From the NCBI RefSeq assembly GCF_003326795.1, contig NZ_JPWI01000016.1:45971-109970 (forward strand): 64,000 nt of DNA, in the 5' to 3' direction. Both the position numbers and the translations under genes were made by a program. The notes under the pieces are model-generated. The model saw nothing but the letters and a program-made list of their open reading frames with translations. It was not told the DNA's origin and ran no database searches. The stretch comes from Thalassospira profundimaris. Lineage in GTDB: Bacteria; Pseudomonadota; Alphaproteobacteria; Rhodospirillales; Thalassospiraceae. Positions within the stretch are counted from its first letter, which is position 1; each line of letters starts with the position of its first letter. Positions 27,793 through 36,676 of the stretch are shown piece after piece.

Positions 27793-28638
27793 TCAATAGC
27801 TTTTAAGCAAGCCATTAAGGGTCAGACGCACACTTGCCGGTCGCGCAAGCCCGAATTCGGCCGAGAACGGATCAAATTCCGCTTTGGCCAGTTTGCGCAG
27901 GTACCCGTCGGCAAGTACCAGTGGCAATGCAGCAGCGCGGGCAGATTTCGGAACAGCCCCTCGATGCTTGCGTGCCTCGGCAATCCTCTTTCTTGCCAGT
28001 TCTGCCAGTTCTTTGGTCAGGTTGCGGACCTCTTCCTTTTTTCGGAACTCAAAGATATCGCTCTGCCCGACATTGTGACTTTCCATCCGGTCCTTGGGGA
28101 GATAAAGGCGCTTGGCACGTCCATGAAATACCATTGCACGCATGATACCGACCAGACCATAGGCATTGCCCGCAAGACGGATTGCGTGTTCAGCATCGTC
28201 TCCCGTCGCACCAAGAACACGCCCGGAAAGAACCGCCATCTGACCTGAGGTTTGATCGATATATCGATCAAGTTCTTCCTGATCAGCAGGTTGGCGGTCT
28301 TCAAGATCAAATTCACGCGCGGCAACGACGGTTTCAAGGTCACGAACCGAAACGGCTTGAGACTGAACAAGTTCCGCAAGCGGTTCGACAACTTCATGCT
28401 TGCGTACTTTGCCCTCCCCGATTTCGCTCAGGGTATCACGCCACCATTGCAGCCGAATATGGCCAAGCATGATTTCCGTAACCATTTCGCGCGTTTTCGA
28501 GACTTCCTGATTGAAAGCATAGAGCGTGAACAGGTCTTCACGCTTTTCAGGTGCGGCAAATAACGCACACAGGAAACGATCCCGATCATGACGGCGCGTG
28601 TAGTCCGCGCAATGCGAGAGCTTTGGCGTCTCAGTCAT
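27793..28638 (-). CDS. Squalene/phytoene synthase-fold protein, NDUFAF6-like, without catalytic aspartates
   Basis: Protein of 281 residues with the all-helical squalene/phytoene synthase fold. The position where active synthases carry the first DxxxD motif reads YAFNQEVSKTREMV (40-53), and the second aspartate motif is replaced by GLVGIMRAMVFHGRA. Both magnesium-binding motifs are thus missing, so prenyl synthase activity is unlikely. The pattern AFNxE...GxxRxQWWRDT and the LYLPKD segment match mitochondrial NDUFAF6, a complex I assembly factor, from recall of the family. An Mth938/NDUFAF3-like gene lies 1.5 kb away. A divergent FAD oxidoreductase gene begins 188 bases upstream. Confidence 0.8.
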   Translation of the reverse strand: MTETPKLSHCADYTRRHDRDRFLCALFAAPEKREDLFTLYAFNQEVSKTREMVTEIMLGHIRLQWWRDTLSEIGEGKVRKHEVVEPLAELVQSQAVSVRDLETVVAAREFDLEDRQPADQEELDRYIDQTSGQMAVLSGRVLGATGDDAEHAIRLAGNAYGLVGIMRAMVFHGRAKRLYLPKDRMESHNVGQSDIFEFRKKEEVRNLTKELAELARKRIAEARKHRGAVPKSARAAALPLVLADGYLRKLAKAEFDPFSAEFGLARPASVRLTLNGLLKSY

Positions 28639-28825
28639 TCTATGCTTCCAACCCGCTTTTCATTGCACCAACAACTTCAATTGGCTGGTTGATCTGCGCA
28701 GTGATAATTTCATCCATGGCTTGTAAGGTGTTCTGCTGTTAAGGTTATTTTGTCAGACCGAATGACACGATAACGTGCAAACCAGTATTTCCGGCCTTGT
28801 ATAACAATTAAAGTGGCGCAGGCAT

Positions 28826-30178
28826 ATGGCATCCTTCACCTCTGGAAAATTACACGTTATAGGCGGCGGCCTGGCTGGTGCGGCACTGGCGACCCAGCTG
28901 GCCGAAGACGGCGTGGAAGTACACCTGTATGACGAAGGCGAGCCATTCGAAAGCCGCTGGACCCGTGGCATGCAAACCGCGCCCGAAAGTCACAAAACGT
29001 CGGAGCCGGAAATCTTTTATGATCCGGACGGCCTGGTTGCAGACTACTTTGCCCGATGGCCCGAAATTCCGGCCAAACTCGTCCGCCCGGCCCACTGTGT
29101 CATGGGATTAAAACGCGGCCGACGCAAACCTGCGATCATCACGCTTGATCAGGGTGTTTCAAGGGCTCTGATCGCCCGGCGACTTGGCGTTTTGGCCCGC
29201 ATATACACCATGATCGACTTTTGGCGACAGCGTTATGGCAATGAGGAAAACCGGGTCGAGGCAGCTGCTTCATTCGGTGACTTTGATAGCGACGAGCACG
29301 CCCATAAACCCGGCACATACCATCGCGATGCTCTGGCAGTGTTGGCAGAAGTCCTGTTTTCAATTCCGGCTCACAAATGTTCAAGCACTCTGCTCGCGCG
29401 GGTTCTCCTGCCCAAAGCAGGCGCCGTGGTCGCCCGATCACATGAGCCGGTCTTTTCGGCGATTGATCCTATCATCCTCAACGATATCGCCCTGCCGACA
29501 CTGCGTGAACGCTTTTTAGCAGCGGGTGGAAAGATCATGGCCCGAACCAGGCTTGGTGATATTGACAGCACATCTGAATATGCCACCGATCTTTTGTTTA
29601 ACGATGATATTCAGGTTATGATCAATCCCAGTGATGCGGTCGTACTTGCACTTCATCCCAAACCACTGTGCAACGCTGTCCCCGACATTGGTATCCCGCC
29701 CGCCCCGGCACGCCGACAAACAGTGGCATATGAGCTACGACGTCCATTTGCGGAACCTCTTTGCCTGTTCGTTAGCGATGACCTTGTCCGGGCAATATAT
29801 TGCCATCGCCGACATATCCAGGTCAGCCTGAACAGCAGCTTTCACCTTCCTGCTGACGGAACAATAGAACAGCTTGTGGACCGTATCTGGCAGCGCTGCG
29901 TGTGGCTATGCAACCAGTATCTCAATCTTGATTTGCAGGCACGGGCTCAAAATGTTCAAGGGGCCGAACATCCCAATTTCAGCTTCATTGATGCGGAAGC
30001 TCCATTTCCCGAATTTACACCTGGCCATGCCGCCTTGCGGAATCGCCTGAAAACACCTTGGAAGAACCTGTTTCTGTGCGGTGATTCATTCCCGGTGGAT
30101 TCTGCACCGGGCCCTGCTGCCTTGTTTGCCAGCGTCAAACAGGTTCGCCAGCAGGTATTGGCCTATTTGAAGGAATAG
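28826..30178 (+). CDS. FAD-dependent oxidoreductase, possibly HpnE/amine-oxidase-like
   Basis: Protein of 450 residues with an N-terminal dinucleotide-binding motif, VIGGGLAGAALATQLAEDG (10-28), and a C-terminal flavin motif, LFLCGDSFPVDSAPGPAAL (about 415-433), as in the amine oxidase and squalene/phytoene desaturase group. The middle is divergent. It is transcribed away from the NDUFAF6-like gene. HpnE-type desaturases usually sit beside squalene synthase-like genes, which makes that family the best guess. No hopanoid genes are in the window, so the substrate is unknown. Confidence 0.7.
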   Translation: MASFTSGKLHVIGGGLAGAALATQLAEDGVEVHLYDEGEPFESRWTRGMQTAPESHKTSEPEIFYDPDGLVADYFARWPEIPAKLVRPAHCVMGLKRGRRKPAIITLDQGVSRALIARRLGVLARIYTMIDFWRQRYGNEENRVEAAASFGDFDSDEHAHKPGTYHRDALAVLAEVLFSIPAHKCSSTLLARVLLPKAGAVVARSHEPVFSAIDPIILNDIALPTLRERFLAAGGKIMARTRLGDIDSTSEYATDLLFNDDIQVMINPSDAVVLALHPKPLCNAVPDIGIPPAPARRQTVAYELRRPFAEPLCLFVSDDLVRAIYCHRRHIQVSLNSSFHLPADGTIEQLVDRIWQRCVWLCNQYLNLDLQARAQNVQGAEHPNFSFIDAEAPFPEFTPGHAALRNRLKTPWKNLFLCGDSFPVDSAPGPAALFASVKQVRQQVLAYLKE

Positions 30179-30181
30179 GCG

Positions 30182-30562
30182 TCAAACCGCAATCAGGGCG
30201 GCTGCTACGCGACGGGCCTCTGCAACCAGGACATTGTATGTGCGGCAAGCCGCACCGGTATCCATCGGCTCGATCACGATACCATGCTCTTTAAGCGCAT
30301 GACGCCATGCCAGCGGCACAGGTGTCAAACGCGTTCCCATACCCAGCAGCAAGATTTCGATTTCATCAGCTTTCTCGATGATGCGGGCAAATGAGTCCAC
30401 CGAAATGTCATCGATGGATTTGACATTCCATGAGTAGATGGATTCCGGAAACAGCAACACTGAACCGTTTACCGTTTCTTCGCCAAAGCGAAACAGACCG
30501 TCACCATAGCTTGAGACCAGATTGCGACCTTCGGCAACAAGTGGGCTGACTTCAAGTGACAT
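30182..30562 (-). CDS. Mth938-like (DUF498) protein, NDUFAF3-like
   Basis: Small soluble protein of 126 residues covering one Mth938-like domain. Family features include the segment SIYSWNV (about 42-48) and the LLLGMGTRLTPVP motif (about 71-83). Its mitochondrial homologue NDUFAF3 is a complex I assembly factor; the bacterial function is not established. The gene follows secF, with a terminator hairpin in between, so it is expressed by read-through or from its own promoter. Its stop lies 3 bases from the stop of the opposing FAD oxidoreductase gene. Confidence 0.85.
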   Translation of the reverse strand: MSLEVSPLVAEGRNLVSSYGDGLFRFGEETVNGSVLLFPESIYSWNVKSIDDISVDSFARIIEKADEIEILLLGMGTRLTPVPLAWRHALKEHGIVIEPMDTGAACRTYNVLVAEARRVAAALIAV

Positions 30563-30619
30563 GGAAATCCTCGTATCATCTGGAGCGCATCATGTTCTGT
30601 TCGGGCGAACAAAACGGCA

Positions 30620-30660
30620 AAACAAAAAAGGCCGGGGCGTTTTCGCACATCCCCGGCCTT
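30620..30660 (-). terminator. Rho-independent terminator after secF
   Basis: On the minus strand AAGGCCGGGG (30660-30651) pairs perfectly with CCCCGGCCTT (30637-30628), followed by TTTTTGTTTT. Confidence 0.92.
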
Positions 30661-30690
30661 CTTGCAAATTCTAGATCAATGTTGGTCGGA

Positions 30691-31620
30691 TCAGGCTTTT
30701 ACTTCCTGACCTTCTTCTGCTTCGGGAATTTTGCGTTTCAGACGCAAAACAATCAAAAGCGGAGAAGCCACACAAATTGACGAATATGTACCGATCACGA
30801 TGCCGAAAATAAGCGCCAGCGTGAATCCGCGGATTGCCTCGCCACCGAAGGTAAACAGAGCAATCAGCGCCAGCAAGGTCGTGAATGACGTCATGGTTGT
30901 ACGCGACAGCGTCGAGTTGATCGAGAGATCAAGAAGATCCGGAATTTCCATTTTGCGGAACTTGCGCAGATATTCTCGAATACGGTCAAACACAACGACG
31001 GTATCGTTGATCGAATAACCGGCAACCGTGAGAACGGCGGCAAGCGTTGCAAGATCGAACTGAACACCGGTGATCACAAAGAACCCGACCGTAATCACAA
31101 CGTCATGCAACAGGGCAACAACCGAAGCCACTGCAAACTGCCATTCAAAGCGGAACCAGATATAGACCATGATCAGCAACAGCGAAATCACGACCGAATA
31201 AAAACCCGCTTCCTTGAGCTCGCTACCAACTTTCGGGCCAACAAGTTCACTACGACGGATGGTGACATTTTCGCCAAGGGCATCGGTGACTGTCGCCAAC
31301 GCAGCCATCTGGGCCTTTTCGTCGCCATCCTGACGCTGCAACTGAATCAGAACGTCATCCGGTGCCCCGAATTCCTGGATCGAAACGTCACCAAGACCAA
31401 GACTTCCAAGATTGTCGCGTAATCCGCTGATATCTGCCGGACCATCGGTCTTGATTTCAACAAGGATACCCCCGCGAAAATCGATCCCGAAGTTAAGTCC
31501 CTTGGTGAAGAACAAGGCAGCAGATGCCAGAACCATCACCAAGGATACGATATAAAAGAGTTTCCGGAATTTGAGGAACGGGACGTTCACGTCATCCGGG
31601 ATAAGATGCAAAGGTTTCAT
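30691..31620 (-). CDS. secF: Protein translocase subunit SecF
   Basis: Inner-membrane subunit of the SecDF proton-driven secretion motor, 309 residues from the ATG at 31620 (MKPLHLIPDD), which has AGGGAAG upstream. There are six membrane segments, the first at about residues 19-41. The SecF signature FGIDFRGGI follows it and the RND-type core includes GYSINDTVVVFDRIRE. The gene starts 19 bases after the secD stop, in the order yajC-secD-secF typical of Alphaproteobacteria. Confidence 0.95.
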   Translation of the reverse strand: MKPLHLIPDDVNVPFLKFRKLFYIVSLVMVLASAALFFTKGLNFGIDFRGGILVEIKTDGPADISGLRDNLGSLGLGDVSIQEFGAPDDVLIQLQRQDGDEKAQMAALATVTDALGENVTIRRSELVGPKVGSELKEAGFYSVVISLLLIMVYIWFRFEWQFAVASVVALLHDVVITVGFFVITGVQFDLATLAAVLTVAGYSINDTVVVFDRIREYLRKFRKMEIPDLLDLSINSTLSRTTMTSFTTLLALIALFTFGGEAIRGFTLALIFGIVIGTYSSICVASPLLIVLRLKRKIPEAEEGQEVKA

Positions 31621-31639
31621 ATCTTCCCTGTTCCCTTCC

Positions 31640-33214
31640 TCAAAGTACCAGCTCGGTCGGACGACGCCGCTTGACCCAGCCTGCAATCATCAGGCGGGTC
31701 AACCAGATCGCCGAGAACATCGACGTGATGATGCCGATTGCCAGCGTGACGGCAAAGCCCTTGATCGGACCAGAACCAAAGCTGAACAGCACCAGTGCCG
31801 CGATCAACGTGGTGATATTGGCATCGAGAATTGTCGACATGGCACTGCGGTAACCGGCATCAATCGAGTTGATGACGGTTCGACCATTGCGCTGTTCTTC
31901 GCGGATACGTTCAAAGATCAGAACGTTGGCATCAACGGCCATACCAACGGTAAGAACGATACCGGCAATACCGGGAAGTGTTAGCGTTGCCTGAAGAACG
32001 GACATCACAGCCACGACAAGAATAAGGTTCATCATCAGGGCGATGTCGGCATAGAGACCAAAACGGCCATAACTGATGACCATGAAGGCCACAACGAAGA
32101 CCAGTCCGAGCACAGCAGCAATTTCACCGGCTTCAACCGAATCCTGACCAAGCCCCGGACCAACAGAACGTTCTTCAAGAATCTGCATCGGTGCAGGCAA
32201 TGCACCCGCACGTAACAGCAATGAAAGATCATTTGCTTCCTGAACGCTGAACTGGCCGGTGATGATACCGTTACCACCCAGAATTGGTTCGTTGATGCGT
32301 GGCGCAGAAATCACCTCGCCATCCAGAACAATCGCCAGCCCGCGCCCCGCATTCTTGCTTGTAATGTCGCCAAATCGTGCACCGCCTGCCGCATCGAAGC
32401 GGAACGAAACAACCGGGCGACCATCACTGAAGGTCGGCTGCGAATCAACAAGGTTGTCGCCAGAAACGACCACTCGGCGGTCAATCAGGAATTCCTTGAT
32501 GCCAGCCGCCTTGTCTGATGCATCTGCAGCAGGAAGGATCATGGTTCCTGGCGGCAAGCCAGTAGCACGTGCGTCAGCAGCTGTTTTTTCGTTATTCACA
32601 AGATGGAAATTCATCTTTGCAGTACGACCGAGGATCGCGCGCAAACGTGACGGATCATCAAGCCCCGGCACCTGAACAACAATACGGTTCTCACCCTGAC
32701 GCTGGATTGATGGCTCAGTCGTCCCAAGCTCGTCAACACGACGGCGGACAACTTCCAAAGACTGCGCGATGGCGCGGTCAATCAGTTCCTTCCGGGCAAC
32801 TGCGTTATAGGTAACGTGGATGGTGTTGCCTTCGCCGCTCAAGTCTGTGTTCGGCTCCGCAGAACGTGCAATCTCGCGTGCTTTTTCAAAGTCCTCTGGA
32901 CTAAGAATGGTGATATCCGCACCGTTTGCCGTAGCTTCACGCGGACGGTTCCGAATCTGCTCTTTGCGCAGGTCGGTACGGATCGTGTCTGCCAATGCCT
33001 CGTAACGTTCACGCAGAACGCTGTCAGTATCAACTTCGAGCAGCATGTGAGAGCCACCACGAAGATCAAGACCGAGGTTAATCTGTTTTCCGGGCAAATA
33101 GCTTGCCTCGGTCGGGAAAGCTCCCGACGGCAGGAAGTTTGGCGCGGCGTAGATTACGCCCAAAGCACACACCAGAAGGACCAGTGCTGCTTTCCATTTT
33201 GTAAAATAAAGCAT
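31640..33214 (-). CDS. secD: Protein translocase subunit SecD
   Basis: Inner-membrane subunit of SecDF, 524 residues from the ATG at 33214 (MLYFTKWKAALV). A TTG 30 bases further up is possible but less likely. Six membrane segments are visible, one N-terminal and five in the C-terminal third. The large periplasmic part begins LGLDLRGGSHMLLEV, the SecD signature, and the C-terminal region holds GMAVDANVLIFERIREE. It lies between yajC and secF; a GC-rich hairpin sits between yajC and secD. Confidence 0.95.
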   Translation of the reverse strand: MLYFTKWKAALVLLVCALGVIYAAPNFLPSGAFPTEASYLPGKQINLGLDLRGGSHMLLEVDTDSVLRERYEALADTIRTDLRKEQIRNRPREATANGADITILSPEDFEKAREIARSAEPNTDLSGEGNTIHVTYNAVARKELIDRAIAQSLEVVRRRVDELGTTEPSIQRQGENRIVVQVPGLDDPSRLRAILGRTAKMNFHLVNNEKTAADARATGLPPGTMILPAADASDKAAGIKEFLIDRRVVVSGDNLVDSQPTFSDGRPVVSFRFDAAGGARFGDITSKNAGRGLAIVLDGEVISAPRINEPILGGNGIITGQFSVQEANDLSLLLRAGALPAPMQILEERSVGPGLGQDSVEAGEIAAVLGLVFVVAFMVISYGRFGLYADIALMMNLILVVAVMSVLQATLTLPGIAGIVLTVGMAVDANVLIFERIREEQRNGRTVINSIDAGYRSAMSTILDANITTLIAALVLFSFGSGPIKGFAVTLAIGIITSMFSAIWLTRLMIAGWVKRRRPTELVL

Positions 33215-33315
33215 GTGTTCTTTGACCGGATATGTCTGGGTCAACCTTGGTCTGGTTCCAAGGTGCTTGGAACAACGGCTATTTGTGCCGCTTCAGGCCA
33301 CCGGTAAAATGCAAG

Positions 33316-33341
33316 AAGGCGGAGCCACTATGCCCCGCCTT
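33316..33341 (-). other. Hairpin between yajC and secD
   Basis: AAGGCGG (33316-33322) and CCGCCTT (33335-33341) can pair, with no T-run after them on the minus strand. It is probably an mRNA processing or stability element within the yajC-secD-secF transcript. Confidence 0.4.
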
Positions 33342-33357
33342 GCTTAGCGCGAAGAGA

Positions 33358-33732
33358 TCAATCTTTTTTGGTCTCTTCTTCGTCTTTTTCGTCATCTTTG
33401 GCGTCGTTTTTGGCAGGTTCGGTTTTCGACAGAACAGTCGAAACCATGCCGCGTGCCACTTTAACTTTTACGCCTTCGGCAATCTCGACAGACAGCTCGT
33501 CATCGCCAACAACCTTGGCAACCGTGCCAATCAGGCCACCAGCAGTGACGATTTTGTCGCCACGGCGGATCGCGCCAAGCATTGCTTTATGTTCTTTCTG
33601 TTTTTTCTGCTGAGGACGGATAAGCAGGAAATAGAAAACAACGAAAATCAGGATAAGCGGCGCGAACTGCATAAGTGCGCCTGCACCGTCTGCACCACCA
33701 GCGGCCTGAGCGTAAGCCGTCGAAATAAACAT
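33358..33732 (-). CDS. yajC: Preprotein translocase subunit YajC
   Basis: Small inner-membrane protein of 124 residues. It has one membrane segment at about 20-40 (LMQFAPLILIFVVFYFLLIRP), followed by the conserved RPQQKKQKEH and the cytoplasmic domain KIVTAGGLIGTVAKV. The tail is unusually charged (KDDEKDEEETKKD). It is first in the yajC-secD-secF group and divergent from the DUF815 ATPase gene. Confidence 0.95.
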   Translation of the reverse strand: MFISTAYAQAAGGADGAGALMQFAPLILIFVVFYFLLIRPQQKKQKEHKAMLGAIRRGDKIVTAGGLIGTVAKVVGDDELSVEIAEGVKVKVARGMVSTVLSKTEPAKNDAKDDEKDEEETKKD

Positions 33733-33963
33733 TAGGAACTCCTAATTCCTCAGAACAAAAAATATCAACTGCCGGAATATAACGGCGTACAACGCCAAAG
33801 CAAGGAAGAACCTGACTTAAAGGATGAAAATTGGCAAACATGTGGTTTCGTTCACGTTGTGCCGACGGATAGGACCGTCAACATTTTGTTCTTTTTCATG
33901 CTTGATATGCTAGTTTGCCGACCATCAGTGTCACCAAGAACATTAAACATCCAAGAGGCTTCG

Positions 33964-34827
33964 ATGAGTACGGACTTCGATAAGTTGCTGCCCACACTTG
34001 AAAGAATTGCAACCGCACTTGAGCGCATGGCCCCACCAGCGCGCACCGAAAATGATCTGGGCGCGGCAGACGCCTTTGTGTGGCAGGCGGAAACCGGCTA
34101 TCTCCAGCCGGTTCGCAACGTTAACCGTATTGACATCGAGTTGCTGCAGGGCATCGGTCAACAAAAAGAAATTCTCTATAACAATACCAAACGCTTCGCC
34201 GATGGCCTTCCTGCCAATAATGCCCTTTTGTGGGGCGCACGCGGTACAGGGAAAAGCTCCATCGTCAAGGCAATGCATGCCAAAATCAACGCTGAACGAC
34301 CTGCAGCCCTTGCGCTGGTTGAAATTCATCGCGAAGACATTCCCAGCCTGCCTGAACTGCTTCACATTCTTGAAAAAAGTGGTCGTCGAACCGTTCTGTT
34401 CTGTGACGACCTGTCCTTTGACATGCAGGATGAAAGCTATAAATCGCTCAAGGCGGTTCTTGAAGGTGGCATTGAAGGACGCCCCAAGAACGTTATTTTC
34501 TATGCGACCTCGAACCGCCGGCATCTGATGGCGCGCGATATGATCGAAAATGAACGTTCAACCGCAATCAATCCATCCGAGGCCGTAGAAGAAAAAGTGT
34601 CTTTGTCGGATCGTTTTGGCCTGTGGCTTGGCTTCCACAACATTTCCCAGGATGTCTATTTCGAAATCATCGAAGGCTATGCCAAAGAGTTCAAACTGGA
34701 CATGCCGATCGAAGAACTCCATGCCCGAGCCAAGGAATGGACCGTCACACGCGGTAGCCGCTCAGGTCGTGTCGCATGGCAGTTCATTCAGGAAATCGCC
34801 GGTGAGATGGGTAAATCCCTCGACTAG
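33964..34827 (+). CDS. DUF815 family AAA-type ATPase
   Basis: Cytosolic ATPase of 287 residues from the ATG at 33964 (MSTDFDKLLPTL), which has AGAGG six bases upstream; the open frame extends further up but lacks similarity. Walker A is WGARGTGKSS and Walker B is VLFCDDLSFD, followed by the family motif KSLKAVLEGGIEGRP and the sensor segment IFYATSNRRHL. Function of the family is unknown. Its place beside yajC is often seen in Alphaproteobacteria, by my recollection. It ends in a strong bidirectional hairpin. Confidence 0.88.
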   Translation: MSTDFDKLLPTLERIATALERMAPPARTENDLGAADAFVWQAETGYLQPVRNVNRIDIELLQGIGQQKEILYNNTKRFADGLPANNALLWGARGTGKSSIVKAMHAKINAERPAALALVEIHREDIPSLPELLHILEKSGRRTVLFCDDLSFDMQDESYKSLKAVLEGGIEGRPKNVIFYATSNRRHLMARDMIENERSTAINPSEAVEEKVSLSDRFGLWLGFHNISQDVYFEIIEGYAKEFKLDMPIEELHARAKEWTVTRGSRSGRVAWQFIQEIAGEMGKSLD

Positions 34828-34855
34828 CCGGATCAAACCTCCGAGCAAAAACAGA

Positions 34856-34885
34856 AAAACACCCGGACATGACTCCGGGTGTTTT
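34856..34885. terminator. Bidirectional terminator between the DUF815 gene and nlpD
   Basis: AAAACACCCGGA (34856-34867) and TCCGGGTGTTTT (34874-34885) form a perfect 12-base stem with T-runs on both strands, between two converging genes. Confidence 0.9.
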
Positions 34886-34886
34886 C

Positions 34887-35939
34887 TTATCTGGAGACCA
34901 TCACACTTGGTAGATATTTCAGAGGATCGGATGACTTGCGTCCGTTTCTGACTTCAAAATGAAGTTGCGGGAAGGTCACGGCACCGGTTGTACCGACACT
35001 CGAAATCCGCTGTCCGCGGGTCACCACATCCCCGCGTGCGACCAGCGGGTTTTCAGTATGAGCATAGGCCGTGACAAAATTATCAGCATGCTTGATCAGG
35101 ATAAGGTTGCCGAAACCGCGCAACTCGTTACCGACATAGGTCACGACACCGTTCTCTGCAGCAAGAATTGGCGTTCCGCGATTGGCCTGAATATTGATAC
35201 CATCATTGAACAGACCGCCAGTCCCTGCCCCGTATTTCAGAACAACTTTCCCCTGAACGGGCCAGATAAATCCTTTGCGATCCGCCGGCTCGGCAATCGG
35301 GACATTCTTGCGAACATCGCTTCCTTGTCCAGCAACCGGTGTCGGTTTGCTGTCCGTCTTCCAGCTGCGTGCAGAAGCAATTTCACGTTGCGCATCAGCA
35401 GCATAGTCGCGCGGCTTAATGCCCGGTGTCGGGATATTTCCACCTTCACGAGGTGCAACGCCCGCTGTCCGTGTTTGGGATGAGGTTCGAGATCGCGGCG
35501 TACTTTGTTCCAACGGCACACTCACAACCTGCCTTTGGCCACCGATGGTAACAGTCTTTGTTCTCGGGCTGGATTGGCTCGCCGCCACGACAGTCGAGCT
35601 GGAACTGTTAGAATCCTCAGACCAGGCAGGAAGCACCAGACGTTGTCCCGGATAAATGACATACGGCTTTCGAAGATCATTGCGCGACGCAAACCTATTG
35701 AAATCGGTCCGATAACGTGTCGCCAGTTGGGATACGGTATCACCCGGCTCAACGGTAATAACGCGCTCGCCGTTTTTTAGCTTAGGCATACTATAGGGGC
35801 TGTAACTTGCCCCGTCGCCATAGACAACCGGAACCGGGACAGAATTTAGCAAACAGCCGCCTAACGCCGCGCTTGTCGCACAGACAAGCAGCAGTCGTTT
35901 TCCGCGATAAACAGCAAGTTTGACACAATTTTCCATCAT
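34887..35939 (-). CDS. nlpD: LysM/M23-domain lipoprotein, NlpD-like amidase activator
   Basis: Outer-membrane lipoprotein of 350 residues. The lipobox ALGGC ends at about Cys29. A LysM peptidoglycan-binding domain is at about 60-105 (VEPGDTVSQLATRYRT to YPGQRLVLP), followed by a Ser/Thr-rich linker. The C-terminal M23 domain (about 230-345) is degenerate: FNDGINI stands where an active enzyme has HxxxD, and QLHFEV replaces the HxH site. NlpD and EnvC share this loss and act by activating amidases at division. Position after pcm-surE also matches the nlpD locus. Confidence 0.88.
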   Translation of the reverse strand: MMENCVKLAVYRGKRLLLVCATSAALGGCLLNSVPVPVVYGDGASYSPYSMPKLKNGERVITVEPGDTVSQLATRYRTDFNRFASRNDLRKPYVIYPGQRLVLPAWSEDSNSSSSTVVAASQSSPRTKTVTIGGQRQVVSVPLEQSTPRSRTSSQTRTAGVAPREGGNIPTPGIKPRDYAADAQREIASARSWKTDSKPTPVAGQGSDVRKNVPIAEPADRKGFIWPVQGKVVLKYGAGTGGLFNDGINIQANRGTPILAAENGVVTYVGNELRGFGNLILIKHADNFVTAYAHTENPLVARGDVVTRGQRISSVGTTGAVTFPQLHFEVRNGRKSSDPLKYLPSVMVSR

Positions 35940-36022
35940 GTTTTCGATTGTCAGTGATCAGCCGTTAACAATCGGTAAGCGATTGATGGAATTGTCGTGA
36001 TTTTCTTTGGCTGTTAGTGGGG

Positions 36023-36676
36023 TTAGAACTCTTCGGTGCCGGGCAGCATCGGAACAAACCGCACAGGCATCAGCTCGGTAACCTCGACCCCGCTTGGAGT
36101 GCGCAAGACACGCAACAAGAGCTGGGTATGAGAGACCTCTCCGACCGGCACGACCATAATCCCCCCAACCGCCAGCTGATCAACCAGCACGGGCGGAACA
36201 TCCTGAGCAGCAGCCGTTACGATGATACGGTCAAACGGTGCCTGCGCTTTCCAGCCGAGCCCGCCATCCCCGTGCAGGGTAGATATTGTATGAAGACCAA
36301 GAGCCCGGAACAGCTCTTCGGCCTGCCGCAAAAGCGGTTTGTGGCGTTCCAGCGTGTAAACACGGCGGGCTAACTTTGCCAAAATTGCGGCCTGGTAACC
36401 TGATCCGGTGCCGACTTCAAGAACCTTCATCCGGTCATTAAGCTCAAGGGCCTGTGTCATCAGGGCGACAATATAAGGTTGGGAAATCGTCTGGCCCTTG
36501 CTGATTGGCAAGGCGACATTTTCCCAGGCGCGGTTCACGAACGGATCGGCGACAAAAGATTCACGCGGGACCTCGGCCAGCGCACGCAAAACCGCTTCAT
36601 CATGAATGCCATCATGGCGAAGCGTTTGAAGCAAATCGGCTATTCTGGATTCACGCGTAATGACCGGCTCGTTCAC
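36023..36676 (-). CDS. pcm: Protein-L-isoaspartate O-methyltransferase Pcm
   Basis: Repair methyltransferase of 217 residues that restores isoaspartyl residues in damaged proteins. The active-site segment GQTISQPYIVALMTQ and the SAM motif VLEVGTGSGYQAA are intact. The GTG start at 36676 overlaps the surE stop codon as GTGA, so the two are translationally coupled. Order serS-surE-pcm-nlpD matches other Alphaproteobacteria. A divergent paralogue lies at the other end of the window. Confidence 0.94.
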   Translation of the reverse strand: MNEPVITRESRIADLLQTLRHDGIHDEAVLRALAEVPRESFVADPFVNRAWENVALPISKGQTISQPYIVALMTQALELNDRMKVLEVGTGSGYQAAILAKLARRVYTLERHKPLLRQAEELFRALGLHTISTLHGDGGLGWKAQAPFDRIIVTAAAQDVPPVLVDQLAVGGIMVVPVGEVSHTQLLLRVLRTPSGVEVTELMPVRFVPMLPGTEEF

